Made by a program: the position numbers and the translations under genes | The notes under the pieces: model-generated | What the model was told of the DNA's origin: nothing | The model's database searches: none | What the model saw: only the letters and a program-made list of their open reading frames with translations | Source of the DNA: JAWKMZ01 sp041391965 | Lineage (GTDB): Bacteria; Bacteroidota; Bacteroidia; Flavobacteriales; Flavobacteriaceae | Assembly (NCBI GenBank): GCA_041391965.1 | Contig: JAWKMZ010000008.1 | Location: 20,125 to 84,124 of the forward strand | Reading direction: 5' to 3' | Length of the DNA stretch: 64,000 bases | Shown here: positions 52,210-61,245 of the stretch, piece by piece | How the letters are laid out: every line of letters starts with the position of its first letter | How positions within the stretch are numbered: the stretch's first letter is position 1

Positions 52210-53099
52210 AGGCATTAGTCATATCAGGAGGTGGAAGTAAAGGTGCGTTTGCAGGAGGTGTAGCGCAGTATTTAATAGAAGACCAACAAAAAACCTACGA
52301 TATGTTTTTGGGTACGTCCACAGGAAGTTTGTTAGTACCTCATTTGGCTGTAAATGATATTCCGAAATTGTATGATATTTTCACTAACGTGCAGCAAAAT
52401 GATGTCTTTAGCATAAGCCCATTTATTCAGCGTAAAAAAGGTGATAGAGAGTATGTCTCTATAAATTTTATAAGTGCCATGCTTCAGTTTGCTAAGCGTA
52501 AACGAACTTTTGGCGAAAGCAATGCGTTGCGACGCAATATCAAACGAAATTTTACAAAAGCAGAATTTGATAAAATTAGAACCACCAAAGAAGACGTTGT
52601 GGTTACAGTGTCAAACCTCACTAAAAATAGAGTGGAATATAAATCTATCAAAGAATTTGGTTATGAAGAATTTTGTGATTGGATTTGGATTTCGTGTAAT
52701 TATATTCCGTTTATGTCCTTAGCAGTTAAAGATGATTGCGAATATGCCGATGGTGGTTTGGGCTGTGTTATCCCAATTAGAGAAGCTATTTTGCGTGGTG
52801 CTACAGAAATTGATGCAGTTGTTTTAGAGTCTGAAAATATGGAAGGTAATAAGGTGTTAGGTAAAAATCCATTTTCATTAATGATTAATCTTTTTAGCTA
52901 TTTATTAGACCAAGTTGAAAAAAGCGATATTACCATTGGCAAACTGGCAGCAAAAAATAAAAATGTAAAACTCAATTTATACTATACACCAACCAACTTA
53001 ACCGAAAACTCATTGATATTTAGTAAAAAACTAATGGTTAAGTGGTGGGAACAAGGCTATAATTATGCAAAATTGAAACATAATGGAAATGAGTTATAA
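52206..53099 (+). CDS. Patatin-like phospholipase, second of a tandem pair
   Basis: The 297-residue paralogue of the preceding gene has the same motifs: GGGSKGAFAGG (8-18), Ser38 in GTSTGS, and Asp in ADGGLGC. The two proteins align over their whole length. Shared runs include FCxWIWISCNY and ADGGLG near the active Asp, and CEYADGGLG is common to both. Translational coupling by a four-base overlap suggests equal expression and possibly a heterodimer, which is inference. It is convergent with the small membrane protein at 53106. Confidence 0.92.
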   Translation: MKALVISGGGSKGAFAGGVAQYLIEDQQKTYDMFLGTSTGSLLVPHLAVNDIPKLYDIFTNVQQNDVFSISPFIQRKKGDREYVSINFISAMLQFAKRKRTFGESNALRRNIKRNFTKAEFDKIRTTKEDVVVTVSNLTKNRVEYKSIKEFGYEEFCDWIWISCNYIPFMSLAVKDDCEYADGGLGCVIPIREAILRGATEIDAVVLESENMEGNKVLGKNPFSLMINLFSYLLDQVEKSDITIGKLAAKNKNVKLNLYYTPTNLTENSLIFSKKLMVKWWEQGYNYAKLKHNGNEL

Positions 53100-53105
53100 T
53101 AACTC

Positions 53106-53627
53106 TTACCACATGTCACTTACTTCTTGCTTAATGTATGAAAGCGCTGCGTCACTTGGAGCACGTTTTTCCATCATTTCTGTTAAAACCACTTCACGCA
53201 ACTTATTGGCTGTATCAGTCTTTTCAAGCAAACTTGCCTTTCTTATTAACTGAATGGTAGCATTTTTTGCAGCGGTTATAATATTCCAACACTCATCACT
53301 TATATAGATTTGTTGTGATAGATTATGTTCAAATTCTTGTTCAATATTTGCTATAAGTAAAGATTCATAGCTTTCTTTGTTAGAAGATGTTGGCGCAACT
53401 CTTATCAAAAGTTTTGATGGCGTGATACGCTCTAAAAAAATAGCCATACGCTCATAAGCCTGTAAGCGTAAAGGTAAAGCATTAACTTGCATGTCTTTTT
53501 GTAATAAAAAACGTCTCCGACCATCTTCATTTTTGGTGTGCTCTTTAAAAAAGTAGTAGGCAATTCCTCCTGTTATTAAAGCTGGTATCGCATATAAAAA
53601 AAGATCAATTATTTTTTCAGAATCCAT
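53106..53627 (-). CDS. Small membrane-anchored protein of unknown function
   Basis: The 173-residue protein has one N-terminal TM helix (about 8-26, LFLYAIPALITGGIAYYFF) followed by a helical cytoplasmic part (LLQKDMQVNALPLRLQAYERMAIFLERITPSKLLIRV, ISDECWNIITAAKNATIQLIRKA). I recognise it as a conserved flavobacterial family (recalled as DUF7935) without assigned function. It lies 23 bases downstream of the glutamate-synthase-like gene and is probably co-transcribed with it. Confidence 0.8.
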   Translation of the reverse strand: MDSEKIIDLFLYAIPALITGGIAYYFFKEHTKNEDGRRRFLLQKDMQVNALPLRLQAYERMAIFLERITPSKLLIRVAPTSSNKESYESLLIANIEQEFEHNLSQQIYISDECWNIITAAKNATIQLIRKASLLEKTDTANKLREVVLTEMMEKRAPSDAALSYIKQEVSDMW

Positions 53628-53650
53628 AATAAATAGGGTTTTGGGTAAAT

Positions 53651-55204
53651 TTAATTAGTGTTTTTACCGCCCAAATATATACAATCTTTTAATTCTTGCA
53701 TACCATTAAATGGTACTGGTACTTTTTCATAATTAAATGTTTGACCCAATTCTGTAGTAAGATTGTGGTCATCAATATTTACATCAATATCCTTCATTGT
53801 AAATTGACAAGGATGTTCATAACCTGCAGCATGCGTAATTTCGATAAACTCTTTTCTAAAAGTCTTAAAATATTGAGCAAGCCTTGCAGATTTTAAGGTT
53901 GGGTCAATCCCGCTTTGTAACCATTTACTTTGAGTAGCAATCCCACTTGGGCACCGATTGGTATGACATATTTGTGCTTGAATACAGCCAATGCTCATCA
54001 TGGCTTCACGAGCCACATTAATACAATCAACACCCATTGCAAATGCCAATGCACCTTTAGCCGGAAATCCTAATTTTCCACTTCCAATAAATACAATTCT
54101 ATTGTTTAAGTTACGCTTTTTAAAAAGTTTATAAATATCACTAAACCCATGAACCCAAGGGAGCGACACATGGTCAGCAAAACTTGGAGGTGCAGCTCCA
54201 GTACCACCTTCGCCACCATCAATAGTAATAAAATCTGGTCCTTTACCAGTTTCAACCATTAAATCTGCTAACTCTTCCCATTGTTCTAATTTTCCAATGG
54301 CAGCTTTAATACCAACAGGAAGCCCAGTGGCATCAGCTATTTTTTCAATAAAAGCCATCATTTCTGTAACATTTGAAAAGGCAGAATGGCTTGGAGGCGA
54401 TAAGACATCTTTTCCAAGTGGTACATGCCTTATTTGAGAGATTTCCTCTGTTATTTTTGCCGCAGGAAGTACGCCTCCTTTTCCTGGTTTAGCACCTTGT
54501 GACAGTTTAATTTCAATAGCTTTGACAAAAGGGTTTTTATTAACTAATTCGACTAATTTTTCTAAAGAAAATGTGCCGTCTTCGTTTCTAACTCCAAAAT
54601 AACCTGTCCCAAAATGGAAAATTACATCACCACCATGACTATGATAAGGCGAAAGCCCTCCTTCACCTGTATTGTGATATGCGCCAGCCATTTGCACGCC
54701 TTTGTTTAAAGATTCAACAGCTTTTGCTGAAAGTGACCCAAAACTCATTGCAGATACATTGATAATGGATGCTGGACGAAACGGTTTTTTTCTTTTGTTA
54801 TACAAGCCAATAACCTTAGCACATGGTAAAAACGTACTATCAATTTGATTGGGATGGTTTTTAGGTAAATTATAAGGCATCATCGCATTGTTTATAAAAA
54901 AATGGGTATGCTTATAAATATCACGATCAGTACCAAAACCTTCGTAGTTATTTTCTTTTTTTGCCGAAGCGTAAATCCAACCGCGTTCTATGCGGTTAAA
55001 AGGTAATTCTTCTCTATTATTAGCCACTAAATACTGACGCATTTCTGGACCAATTTTTTCTAAAAAATAACGAAAATGACCAATAATTGGAAAATTATGA
55101 CTTATGGTGTGTCTTCGCTGTAAAAAGACATCTCTTATGGCTACCAAAATTAACACAATTAGTATCCACAACCACCAAGGTATTTGCCCTAAAAAACCTA
55201 ACAT
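53651..55204 (-). CDS. FMN-binding glutamate synthase-like protein
   Basis: The 517-residue protein has an N-terminal TM helix (about 7-24, IPWWLWILIVLILVAI). The (beta/alpha)8 FMN domain of glutamate synthase follows (about 100-480): MSFGSLSAKAVESLNKG, GGLSPYH, EIKLSQGAKPGKGG, DFITIDGGEGGTGAAP and the Cys cluster CIQAQICHTNRCPSG for an iron-sulfur centre. It lacks the glutamine amidotransferase domain and the GltB C-terminal domain. It is therefore not a normal GOGAT but one of the stand-alone, membrane-tethered GltB-core proteins, whose reaction is not established. Confidence 0.92.
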   Translation of the reverse strand: MLGFLGQIPWWLWILIVLILVAIRDVFLQRRHTISHNFPIIGHFRYFLEKIGPEMRQYLVANNREELPFNRIERGWIYASAKKENNYEGFGTDRDIYKHTHFFINNAMMPYNLPKNHPNQIDSTFLPCAKVIGLYNKRKKPFRPASIINVSAMSFGSLSAKAVESLNKGVQMAGAYHNTGEGGLSPYHSHGGDVIFHFGTGYFGVRNEDGTFSLEKLVELVNKNPFVKAIEIKLSQGAKPGKGGVLPAAKITEEISQIRHVPLGKDVLSPPSHSAFSNVTEMMAFIEKIADATGLPVGIKAAIGKLEQWEELADLMVETGKGPDFITIDGGEGGTGAAPPSFADHVSLPWVHGFSDIYKLFKKRNLNNRIVFIGSGKLGFPAKGALAFAMGVDCINVAREAMMSIGCIQAQICHTNRCPSGIATQSKWLQSGIDPTLKSARLAQYFKTFRKEFIEITHAAGYEHPCQFTMKDIDVNIDDHNLTTELGQTFNYEKVPVPFNGMQELKDCIYLGGKNTN

Positions 55205-55349
55205 ATTTATTGAAATTTTTATAATACGACGTAAAGATATTTAAAAATCTTAGATAATATAAATTATGAGAATTGTTTATAATTATTTACAAAATTCTTT
55301 AGTATAAACAAGCACTTTGGTTAAATTCACATCCTGAAAAATAGTTAGT

Positions 55350-57665
55350 TTGGAGAAGTATTTAAGTCAGTTAAATGAAGCACAATTAGCACCAACTTTG
55401 CAAAAAGAGGGACCAATGATTGTGATAGCAGGAGCAGGTTCTGGTAAAACACGTGTGTTGACGTATCGTATTGCCTATTTGATGAGTCAAGGTGTTGACC
55501 CTTTTAATATTTTATCGTTGACATTTACCAACAAAGCAGCTCGTGAAATGAAAAGCAGAATTGCCTCCATTGTTGGTAATAGTGAAGCAAAAAACTTGTG
55601 GATGGGAACATTTCATTCCGTTTTTGCTAAGATTTTGCGTTTTGAAGCAGATAAATTAGGCTACCCAAGCAATTTTACTATTTATGATACACAAGACTCT
55701 CAACGTCTGATTTCTTCTATCATTAAAGAGATGAATTTAGACAAGGATATTTATAAATACAAGCAAATTTATTCTCGAATTTCATCGTATAAAAACAATT
55801 TAATTACAGTTAAAGCCTATTTCCAAAACACTGAATTGATGGAAGCTGATACTATGGCAAAACGACCACGTTTGGGTGACATCTACAAAAATTATGTGGA
55901 TAGATGTTTTAAAGCAGGCGCTATGGATTTTGATGACTTGTTACTGAAAACCAACGAGTTACTAACACGTTTTCCTGATGTGTTGGCAAAATATCAAAAC
56001 AGATTTAGATATATTTTAGTAGATGAGTACCAAGATACCAACCATAGTCAATATTTGATTGTCAGAGCGCTATCAGACAAATTTCAAAACATTTGTGTAG
56101 TTGGTGATGATGCACAAAGTATTTATGCTTTTCGTGGTGCTAACATCAATAATATTCTCAATTTTCAACGTGATTATGATGATGTAAAAGTGTTCCGATT
56201 GGAACAAAATTATCGTTCTACAAAAAATATTGTTAATGCTGCTAACTCTGTAATCGAAAAAAATAAAACCAAACTCGATAAAGTTGTTTGGACAGCCAAT
56301 GATGAAGGCCCAAAAATTAAAGTTAACCGTTTGATGACTGATGGTGATGAAGGACGTTATGTGGCAAGTTCCATTTTTGAAAACAAAATGCAGCATCAAT
56401 TAAAGAATAACGATTTTGCTATTTTATATCGTACCAATGCACAATCACGTGCAATGGAAGATGCTTTGAGAAAGCGCAATATTCCATACAGAATTTATGG
56501 AGGCTTGTCATTTTATCAACGTAAAGAAATTAAAGATGTTTTGTCGTACTTGCGATTGGTTATTAATCCTGCTGATGAAGAAGCCTTAAAACGGGTCATT
56601 AATTTTCCAGCACGAGGTATTGGCCAAACAACCATTGACCGTTTAATTGTTGCTGCCAATGGGTACAATCGCTCTATTTTTGATGTGATGAAACATATTG
56701 GCAAGCTGGACATCAACATTAATTCTGGCACAAAAACGAAGTTGCAAAATTTTGTGACCATGATTGAAAGTTTTCAGGTCATCAACCAAACTGCAAATGC
56801 GTTTGAATTGTCTGAGCATGTGGCTAAAGTTACAGGAATTATCAAAGAATATAACAATGATGGAACTCCAGAAGGTATTGCCAAAATGGAAAATATTGAA
56901 GAGTTGCTGAATGGTATCAAAGATTTTGTAGAAGGTCAGAAAGAATTGGCAGATGCCACAGGGTCTATTTCAGAATTTTTATCTGATGTGGCTTTGGCAA
57001 CCGATTTAGATAATGATAAAGGAGACGATGACCGAGTGGCTTTGATGACCATTCATTTGGCTAAAGGATTAGAGTTTGCCTATGTGTATATTGTAGGAAT
57101 GGAAGAAGACTTGTTTCCAAGTGCGATGAGTATGAACACACGTAGTGAGTTAGAAGAGGAGCGACGTTTGTTTTATGTAGCTTTGACTAGAGCCGAAAAA
57201 CAAGCGTATTTAACCTATACCATGTCGCGCTACAGATGGGGAAAATTGGTAGATGCTGAACCCAGCCGTTTTATTGAGGAAATTGATGAAAACTTCAAAG
57301 AAAATCTAACACCAATTGATGATAAACGCCAAAATCCAATGCTGTCGGCTGATATTTTTGGTGATATTGAACCCAATCAAATTCGTTTTAAAAAACCAAT
57401 CAAGCGAAAATCGGAGGCAATACCACCTAAATTTATTCCACCAGCAAAGTTAAAACCTATCGGTAAATCAATTGGTAGTGCCAACACCAATTTGTTTGAT
57501 GGTAAATTAACGGTTGGCAATATTGTGGAACATATGCGTTTTGGTAAAGGAGAAGTATTAAAAATTGAAGGTGTTGGTGCAGATACTAAAGCTGAAATAA
57601 ATTTTGAACATGGTGGCGTTAAAAAGCTACTGTTGCGTTTTGCCAAATTGGATGTGTTAGGTTAA
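55350..57665 (+). CDS. UvrD/PcrA-type superfamily 1 DNA helicase
   Basis: The 771-residue helicase has the Q motif LNEAQLAPTLQKEG, Walker A AGAGSGKTRVLTYRI (about 28-42), DEYQDTN (motif II), VVGDDAQSIYAFRGA (motif III), FRLEQNYRST (IV), HLAKGLEFAYVYIVGMEEDLFP (V) and YVALTRA (VI). A C-terminal Tudor-like region of PcrA is present (VGNIVEHMRFGKGEVLKIEG). It unwinds DNA 3' to 5' in repair. The start is TTG at 55350, where homologues begin, and no in-frame ATG occurs before the Q motif. Confidence 0.95.
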   Translation: MEKYLSQLNEAQLAPTLQKEGPMIVIAGAGSGKTRVLTYRIAYLMSQGVDPFNILSLTFTNKAAREMKSRIASIVGNSEAKNLWMGTFHSVFAKILRFEADKLGYPSNFTIYDTQDSQRLISSIIKEMNLDKDIYKYKQIYSRISSYKNNLITVKAYFQNTELMEADTMAKRPRLGDIYKNYVDRCFKAGAMDFDDLLLKTNELLTRFPDVLAKYQNRFRYILVDEYQDTNHSQYLIVRALSDKFQNICVVGDDAQSIYAFRGANINNILNFQRDYDDVKVFRLEQNYRSTKNIVNAANSVIEKNKTKLDKVVWTANDEGPKIKVNRLMTDGDEGRYVASSIFENKMQHQLKNNDFAILYRTNAQSRAMEDALRKRNIPYRIYGGLSFYQRKEIKDVLSYLRLVINPADEEALKRVINFPARGIGQTTIDRLIVAANGYNRSIFDVMKHIGKLDININSGTKTKLQNFVTMIESFQVINQTANAFELSEHVAKVTGIIKEYNNDGTPEGIAKMENIEELLNGIKDFVEGQKELADATGSISEFLSDVALATDLDNDKGDDDRVALMTIHLAKGLEFAYVYIVGMEEDLFPSAMSMNTRSELEEERRLFYVALTRAEKQAYLTYTMSRYRWGKLVDAEPSRFIEEIDENFKENLTPIDDKRQNPMLSADIFGDIEPNQIRFKKPIKRKSEAIPPKFIPPAKLKPIGKSIGSANTNLFDGKLTVGNIVEHMRFGKGEVLKIEGVGADTKAEINFEHGGVKKLLLRFAKLDVLG

Positions 57666-57667
57666 AA

Positions 57668-58636
57668 CTAACGTACCATACAAACCGAGTTAACGTTTCC
57701 TTTGCCATCATATTCTTGGACAGAATTATTTGGATCTAACATCCAATTGCCATCCACAATAAATTTGTAATGATGTTTTCCGCCAGAAAGCAAGGTTGTA
57801 CATGTCCAACCTGTAGTTGTTTTTTTCATTTTTATAGCATTATCAGCCCAATCTGTAAAATCTCCTGCAAGTAAAATTTCTTTAGCATTTTCATATCCTT
57901 TAAGTAGAAAGGTAAAAGGCACTTTTATGGAGATTAATGAGTTGTAACCATTATACTCATTCGTCTTTTTTGCTGGATTATTTGGGTCTTCCATCCAATT
58001 GCCATCCACAATGAATTTGTACTCATAATCACCAGGTTTTAATTGTAAGGTCAACTCCCAGCCATCTGGTGTTTTGTTCATTCGGAATACGTTTTCATCC
58101 CAACGGTTAAAAGTACCACTCAAAACAACCTTTTTTGCGTTTTTAAATCCGTTAAGTTTAAAGCAACTGTTTCCGTTTTCATCAGGTTTTGCGGTAAACA
58201 TTCTCAAATTATAGACATGTAATTGCGAACCATTTCGGTCTTTAGCGTCAACTTTATTTTTAATGTCTTTTGAAGGTTCTGCCCAATAAGTGTTGTTAAT
58301 GACGAATTTAAATTCCCAAGAAAAGTCATCAGTAAAATCAGACAAATGCTTTCTAAGTTCATATTTGTTGTCACTTATTTTGGTCATTTGCCACTTGTTT
58401 TTTGACCAATTGTTGAACTCGCCAGAAACAACTACATTTTTTATATCCAAATCATCAAAATCAATAACATCTCCAAAGTTGTCTTTTGTTGCTTTTTCAT
58501 AATCGTTTTTGTCAAAAGTAAACACAACATCATTGCCATCTATTCTGTAGCCTTTTATCTCATCATTTTGAGAAAACGATAGCGAACTCATTAAAGAGCA
58601 TGCAAAAATTGCAATATGATATAGTAATTTTTTCAA
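57668..58636 (-). CDS. Exported protein with three glycogen-binding (CBM48/AMPK1-like) domains
   Basis: The 322-residue protein has a signal peptide (LMSSLSFSQ, about residue 23) and three consecutive CBM48/AMPK-beta-type modules. They are marked by VVSGEFNNW (69-77), VVLSGTFNRW (170-179) and LLAGDFTDW (255-263). Modules 2 and 3 both end with YKFIVDGNWM-DPNN. Such modules bind alpha-glucans. No catalytic domain is attached, so it may be a surface or periplasmic glucan-binding protein. It overlaps the aspartic protease gene by four bases and is the last gene of an apparent three-gene operon. Confidence 0.9.
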   Translation of the reverse strand: MKKLLYHIAIFACSLMSSLSFSQNDEIKGYRIDGNDVVFTFDKNDYEKATKDNFGDVIDFDDLDIKNVVVSGEFNNWSKNKWQMTKISDNKYELRKHLSDFTDDFSWEFKFVINNTYWAEPSKDIKNKVDAKDRNGSQLHVYNLRMFTAKPDENGNSCFKLNGFKNAKKVVLSGTFNRWDENVFRMNKTPDGWELTLQLKPGDYEYKFIVDGNWMEDPNNPAKKTNEYNGYNSLISIKVPFTFLLKGYENAKEILLAGDFTDWADNAIKMKKTTTGWTCTTLLSGGKHHYKFIVDGNWMLDPNNSVQEYDGKGNVNSVCMVR

Positions 58637-59592
58637 TGGTGTTCTATAGGAAAATTTATAAAGTATAATCTTTGTTTTTGATAGTTGATGATGGTTCGTT
58701 TTTGCTTAAAAAATTCATAGCCTAAAACACCATCTAATGATGTGCCAAAAGCTTCATTCATCTTATTCAGATTGGTTAAAACGGTGTTCATTGGTGCAAA
58801 AAATTGTTTGTCATTAAGTTTAACACGATACAATTTTCCTGCCAAAACTTCAATTTTTTTATGGCTTGCTCCAGACAGCACCAAACGTTTGTTTGGGTAA
58901 AAGTTTTTTAAGACGGTTTTGTTACTGTTTTTGTTAATTTGATTAAACTCAGCACCACTATCTAAACCTAATCTAACCTTTTGGTTATCAATAAATGCGT
59001 TGAGTACAATGGTATGTTTTTTTAGTTTAAAACTCACGCTATCAACAATGGTTTCAAGATAGACTTTTTTGTCTAAGGTGTTACCAAATTTATCAACTTT
59101 TGACAAAGTGATTTGATTAAGGTAAAGGTCAATAAAAACTTCGTAATCTTTTAAAATATTATAGCCTATAATGCCTAAAAGATTCATCTTTTTTGTTTTT
59201 TCTATGTGTGATAAATCGATGACATCGGCATTTTTATTCTCAATTTTTAGATTTTGGAGAACAAACTCGTCAAGCCTTCTTTCCAGCGGATTATCAACTA
59301 TATTAATAACTCCTGAAGTTTCTTTTGCTTTTTTATAATATTGAAAAGGTGTCTCAAAATGAACTTTGTTAAGAATAAGCGTTTCTGAGCCTGTATCAAT
59401 AATAAAATTACCCTTTTGTCCAAGCAATTCTGCTTCTACAACTATAAGTTGATCAATAACTTTAAAAGGAATTCTGGCAGTATTTTTATTTAAAATTTCG
59501 GCTTTAGGAAAGACAATAGTTTGTAACCCTTCTGCATAAGAAGGTAATCCTGTTGTAATGAATATTAATACGAATAAAAGTATTCTTAACAT
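58633..59592 (-). CDS. Exported retropepsin-like aspartic protease
   Basis: The 319-residue protein has a signal peptide (LLFVLIFITTGLPSYA, cut about residue 20) and two aspartyl-protease half-sites in one chain. These are IIDTGSETLIL (Asp66) and LGLDSGAEFNQI (Asp211), each the core of a retropepsin/PDZ-like pepsin half. The family is common in Bacteroidota but mostly uncharacterised. A longer frame opens at 59700 and overlaps the esterase gene. I chose ATG 59592 because it begins the signal peptide and leaves a 41-base gap. It overlaps the glycogen-binding gene by four bases. Confidence 0.88.
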   Translation of the reverse strand: MLRILLFVLIFITTGLPSYAEGLQTIVFPKAEILNKNTARIPFKVIDQLIVVEAELLGQKGNFIIDTGSETLILNKVHFETPFQYYKKAKETSGVINIVDNPLERRLDEFVLQNLKIENKNADVIDLSHIEKTKKMNLLGIIGYNILKDYEVFIDLYLNQITLSKVDKFGNTLDKKVYLETIVDSVSFKLKKHTIVLNAFIDNQKVRLGLDSGAEFNQINKNSNKTVLKNFYPNKRLVLSGASHKKIEVLAGKLYRVKLNDKQFFAPMNTVLTNLNKMNEAFGTSLDGVLGYEFFKQKRTIINYQKQRLYFINFPIEHH

Positions 59593-59633
59593 ATTAATAG
59601 GACTTACAAGGCTCAATTTTGTTACAAAACGAG

Positions 59634-60488
59634 CTATAAATTTGTTTGAATAAACGTCGATAATCTTACCCAAGTATCTAAAAGATCTGCGCCAATCCAA
59701 CCATGTCCACCATTTGGATAGAGTTTAAATTCATTGGTTACTCCAAGTTCTATTAGTTTATCACGCATTGCAGTACCTTGACTTACAGGAACTAATGGAT
59801 CTTGTCCTCCATAAAACAAAATAGTTGGTGGTGCTGATGCAGTTGCTTGATGATAAGGACTTACTTCTTCTAAAAACGCTGTCGTTGGGTTAACACCATA
59901 TACTTCTAAAAGTGCTTGCAATTCAGGATCTGTGTTATTTAGATACGCAGGATCTGTAAAATTTGTTGGTCCAACAATACTGCAAGCCATTTTTGAGTGA
60001 TGGTCTGGGTCAAACGCATAACTCCATAACAACGATAAATGTGCTCCAGCACTCACACCTATAAAACCATAATCTTCTGAAATGACATATTGACTTTTAT
60101 GACTTATCAAATGGTTGACTACTGAAGTTATATCATTAATTTGCATTGGATAAGCTTGGTTGTTTTCATCAGCCAATCGGTAATTAATGTTAACAATAGC
60201 GTAATTAGGTAAATCTTGACGAATCATATCTTTAATAGCGTTCATATCACTTTTGTCACCAGTTGTCCAGCCTCCACCATGTATTAAAATAATAACTTTG
60301 GTAGCGTTGGTTCTACCTTCAGGTAAATAAATATCATACGATTGCTGTAAATTAGTGCCATAAGCAACATCTAAAAATTGAGCATAGGCTAATGGATTTG
60401 GAGTGTTGTTAGAACTGTTGGAATTGTCATTTGAACAAGCAACTAAAAACACTGTAATAGTTACTAAGATGAATTTTATGACTTTCAT
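59634..60488 (-). CDS. Alpha/beta-hydrolase esterase (lipoprotein)
   Basis: The 284-residue lipoprotein (signal ending TVFLVAC, Cys18, then SNDNSNSSNN) has an alpha/beta-hydrolase fold: oxyanion motif HGGGW (70-74), nucleophile Ser146 in GVSAGAH, Asp230 in GGQDPLVP and His262 in NGGHGW, a full catalytic triad. The HGGGW motif places it with hormone-sensitive-lipase or carbohydrate-esterase-like (BD-FAE) enzymes. Its substrate may be an acylated sugar or a short-chain ester. It leads the operon with the aspartic protease and the glycogen-binding protein. Confidence 0.9.
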   Translation of the reverse strand: MKVIKFILVTITVFLVACSNDNSNSSNNTPNPLAYAQFLDVAYGTNLQQSYDIYLPEGRTNATKVIILIHGGGWTTGDKSDMNAIKDMIRQDLPNYAIVNINYRLADENNQAYPMQINDITSVVNHLISHKSQYVISEDYGFIGVSAGAHLSLLWSYAFDPDHHSKMACSIVGPTNFTDPAYLNNTDPELQALLEVYGVNPTTAFLEEVSPYHQATASAPPTILFYGGQDPLVPVSQGTAMRDKLIELGVTNEFKLYPNGGHGWIGADLLDTWVRLSTFIQTNL

Positions 60489-60537
60489 AATAAAATTATT
60501 AATTACTTTGTAAACATATTAAGCAATATACATAATT

Positions 60538-61158
60538 ATGGCTGAGTTTGTAAAACTATATGAAGAAAATCCGAATGCACGAGATATTAAAAAAGTGATT
60601 GATGTACTCAAAAAAGGAGGATTGATTATTTACCCTACAGATACGGTTTATGGCTTAGGTTGCGATATTAATAATATAAAAGCTTTAGAGCGCGTTGCAC
60701 AGATAAAAGGGGTTAAATTAGAAAAAGCAAATTTTTCATTTGTTTGTCATGATTTAAGTAATCTTAGTGATTATGTTAAACAAATAGATTCTACAACGTT
60801 TAAAATATTAAAACGAGCACTTCCCGGACCTTATACCTTTATTTTGCCAGGAGCTAAAACCTTACCGAATCCTTTTAAAAAGAAAAAAACGGTTGGTATT
60901 CGTGTGCCTAACAATAATATTGCTTTAGAAATTGTTAGACAATTAGGAAATCCGATTATATCAACATCAATACATGATGAGGATGAAATTATAGAATACA
61001 CAACCGATCCTGAATTGATTTTAGAAAAATGGAATAATTTGGTTGATTTGGTAATTGATGGAGGTTATGGTGATAACTTGGCATCTACCGTTATTGATTT
61101 GTCAGAAGAAGAGCCAACTATTGTAAGAGAAGGTAAAGGAAGCTTGGAAATTTTTTAA
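60538..61158 (+). CDS. L-threonylcarbamoyladenylate synthase (Sua5/YciO/YrdC family)
   Basis: The 206-residue protein has the YrdC fold with ATP- and bicarbonate/threonine-binding motifs: GLIIYPTDTVYGLGCDI, LPGPYTFILPG, VGIRVPNN and NPIISTSIHDEDE, then STVIDLS near the end. Sua5/TsaC makes threonylcarbamoyl-AMP for the universal t6A37 modification of tRNAs. The C-terminal Sua5 extension is absent, as in short TsaC/YciO types. An assignment to YciO cannot be excluded from sequence alone. Confidence 0.9.
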   Translation: MAEFVKLYEENPNARDIKKVIDVLKKGGLIIYPTDTVYGLGCDINNIKALERVAQIKGVKLEKANFSFVCHDLSNLSDYVKQIDSTTFKILKRALPGPYTFILPGAKTLPNPFKKKKTVGIRVPNNNIALEIVRQLGNPIISTSIHDEDEIIEYTTDPELILEKWNNLVDLVIDGGYGDNLASTVIDLSEEEPTIVREGKGSLEIF

Positions 61159-61194
61159 TTAATAATGAAAAGTTAAAAATTAAGAATTATAAAA

Positions 61195-61222
61195 AAAGCC
61201 CAACTTTTAAAAGTTGAGCTTT
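61195..61222. terminator. Bidirectional terminator between Sua5-like and OmpA genes
   Basis: AAAGCCCAACTTTT pairs with AAAAGTTGAGCTTT apart from one mismatch. It lies between convergent genes. Confidence 0.7.
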
Positions 61223-61245
61223 GTAACCTTTATAAAATTTAAAAA

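Noticed and set aside
51301..53099. Patatin pair as part of a CBASS-type antiphage system.
   Set aside because: No nucleotide cyclase or CD-NTase-like gene occurs nearby. The neighbours are an aminopeptidase and a small membrane protein.
59593..59700. Longer start for the aspartic protease overlapping the esterase gene.
   Set aside because: It would bury the signal peptide behind 36 residues and overlap the esterase by 67 bases. The ATG at 59592 starts the signal peptide cleanly.
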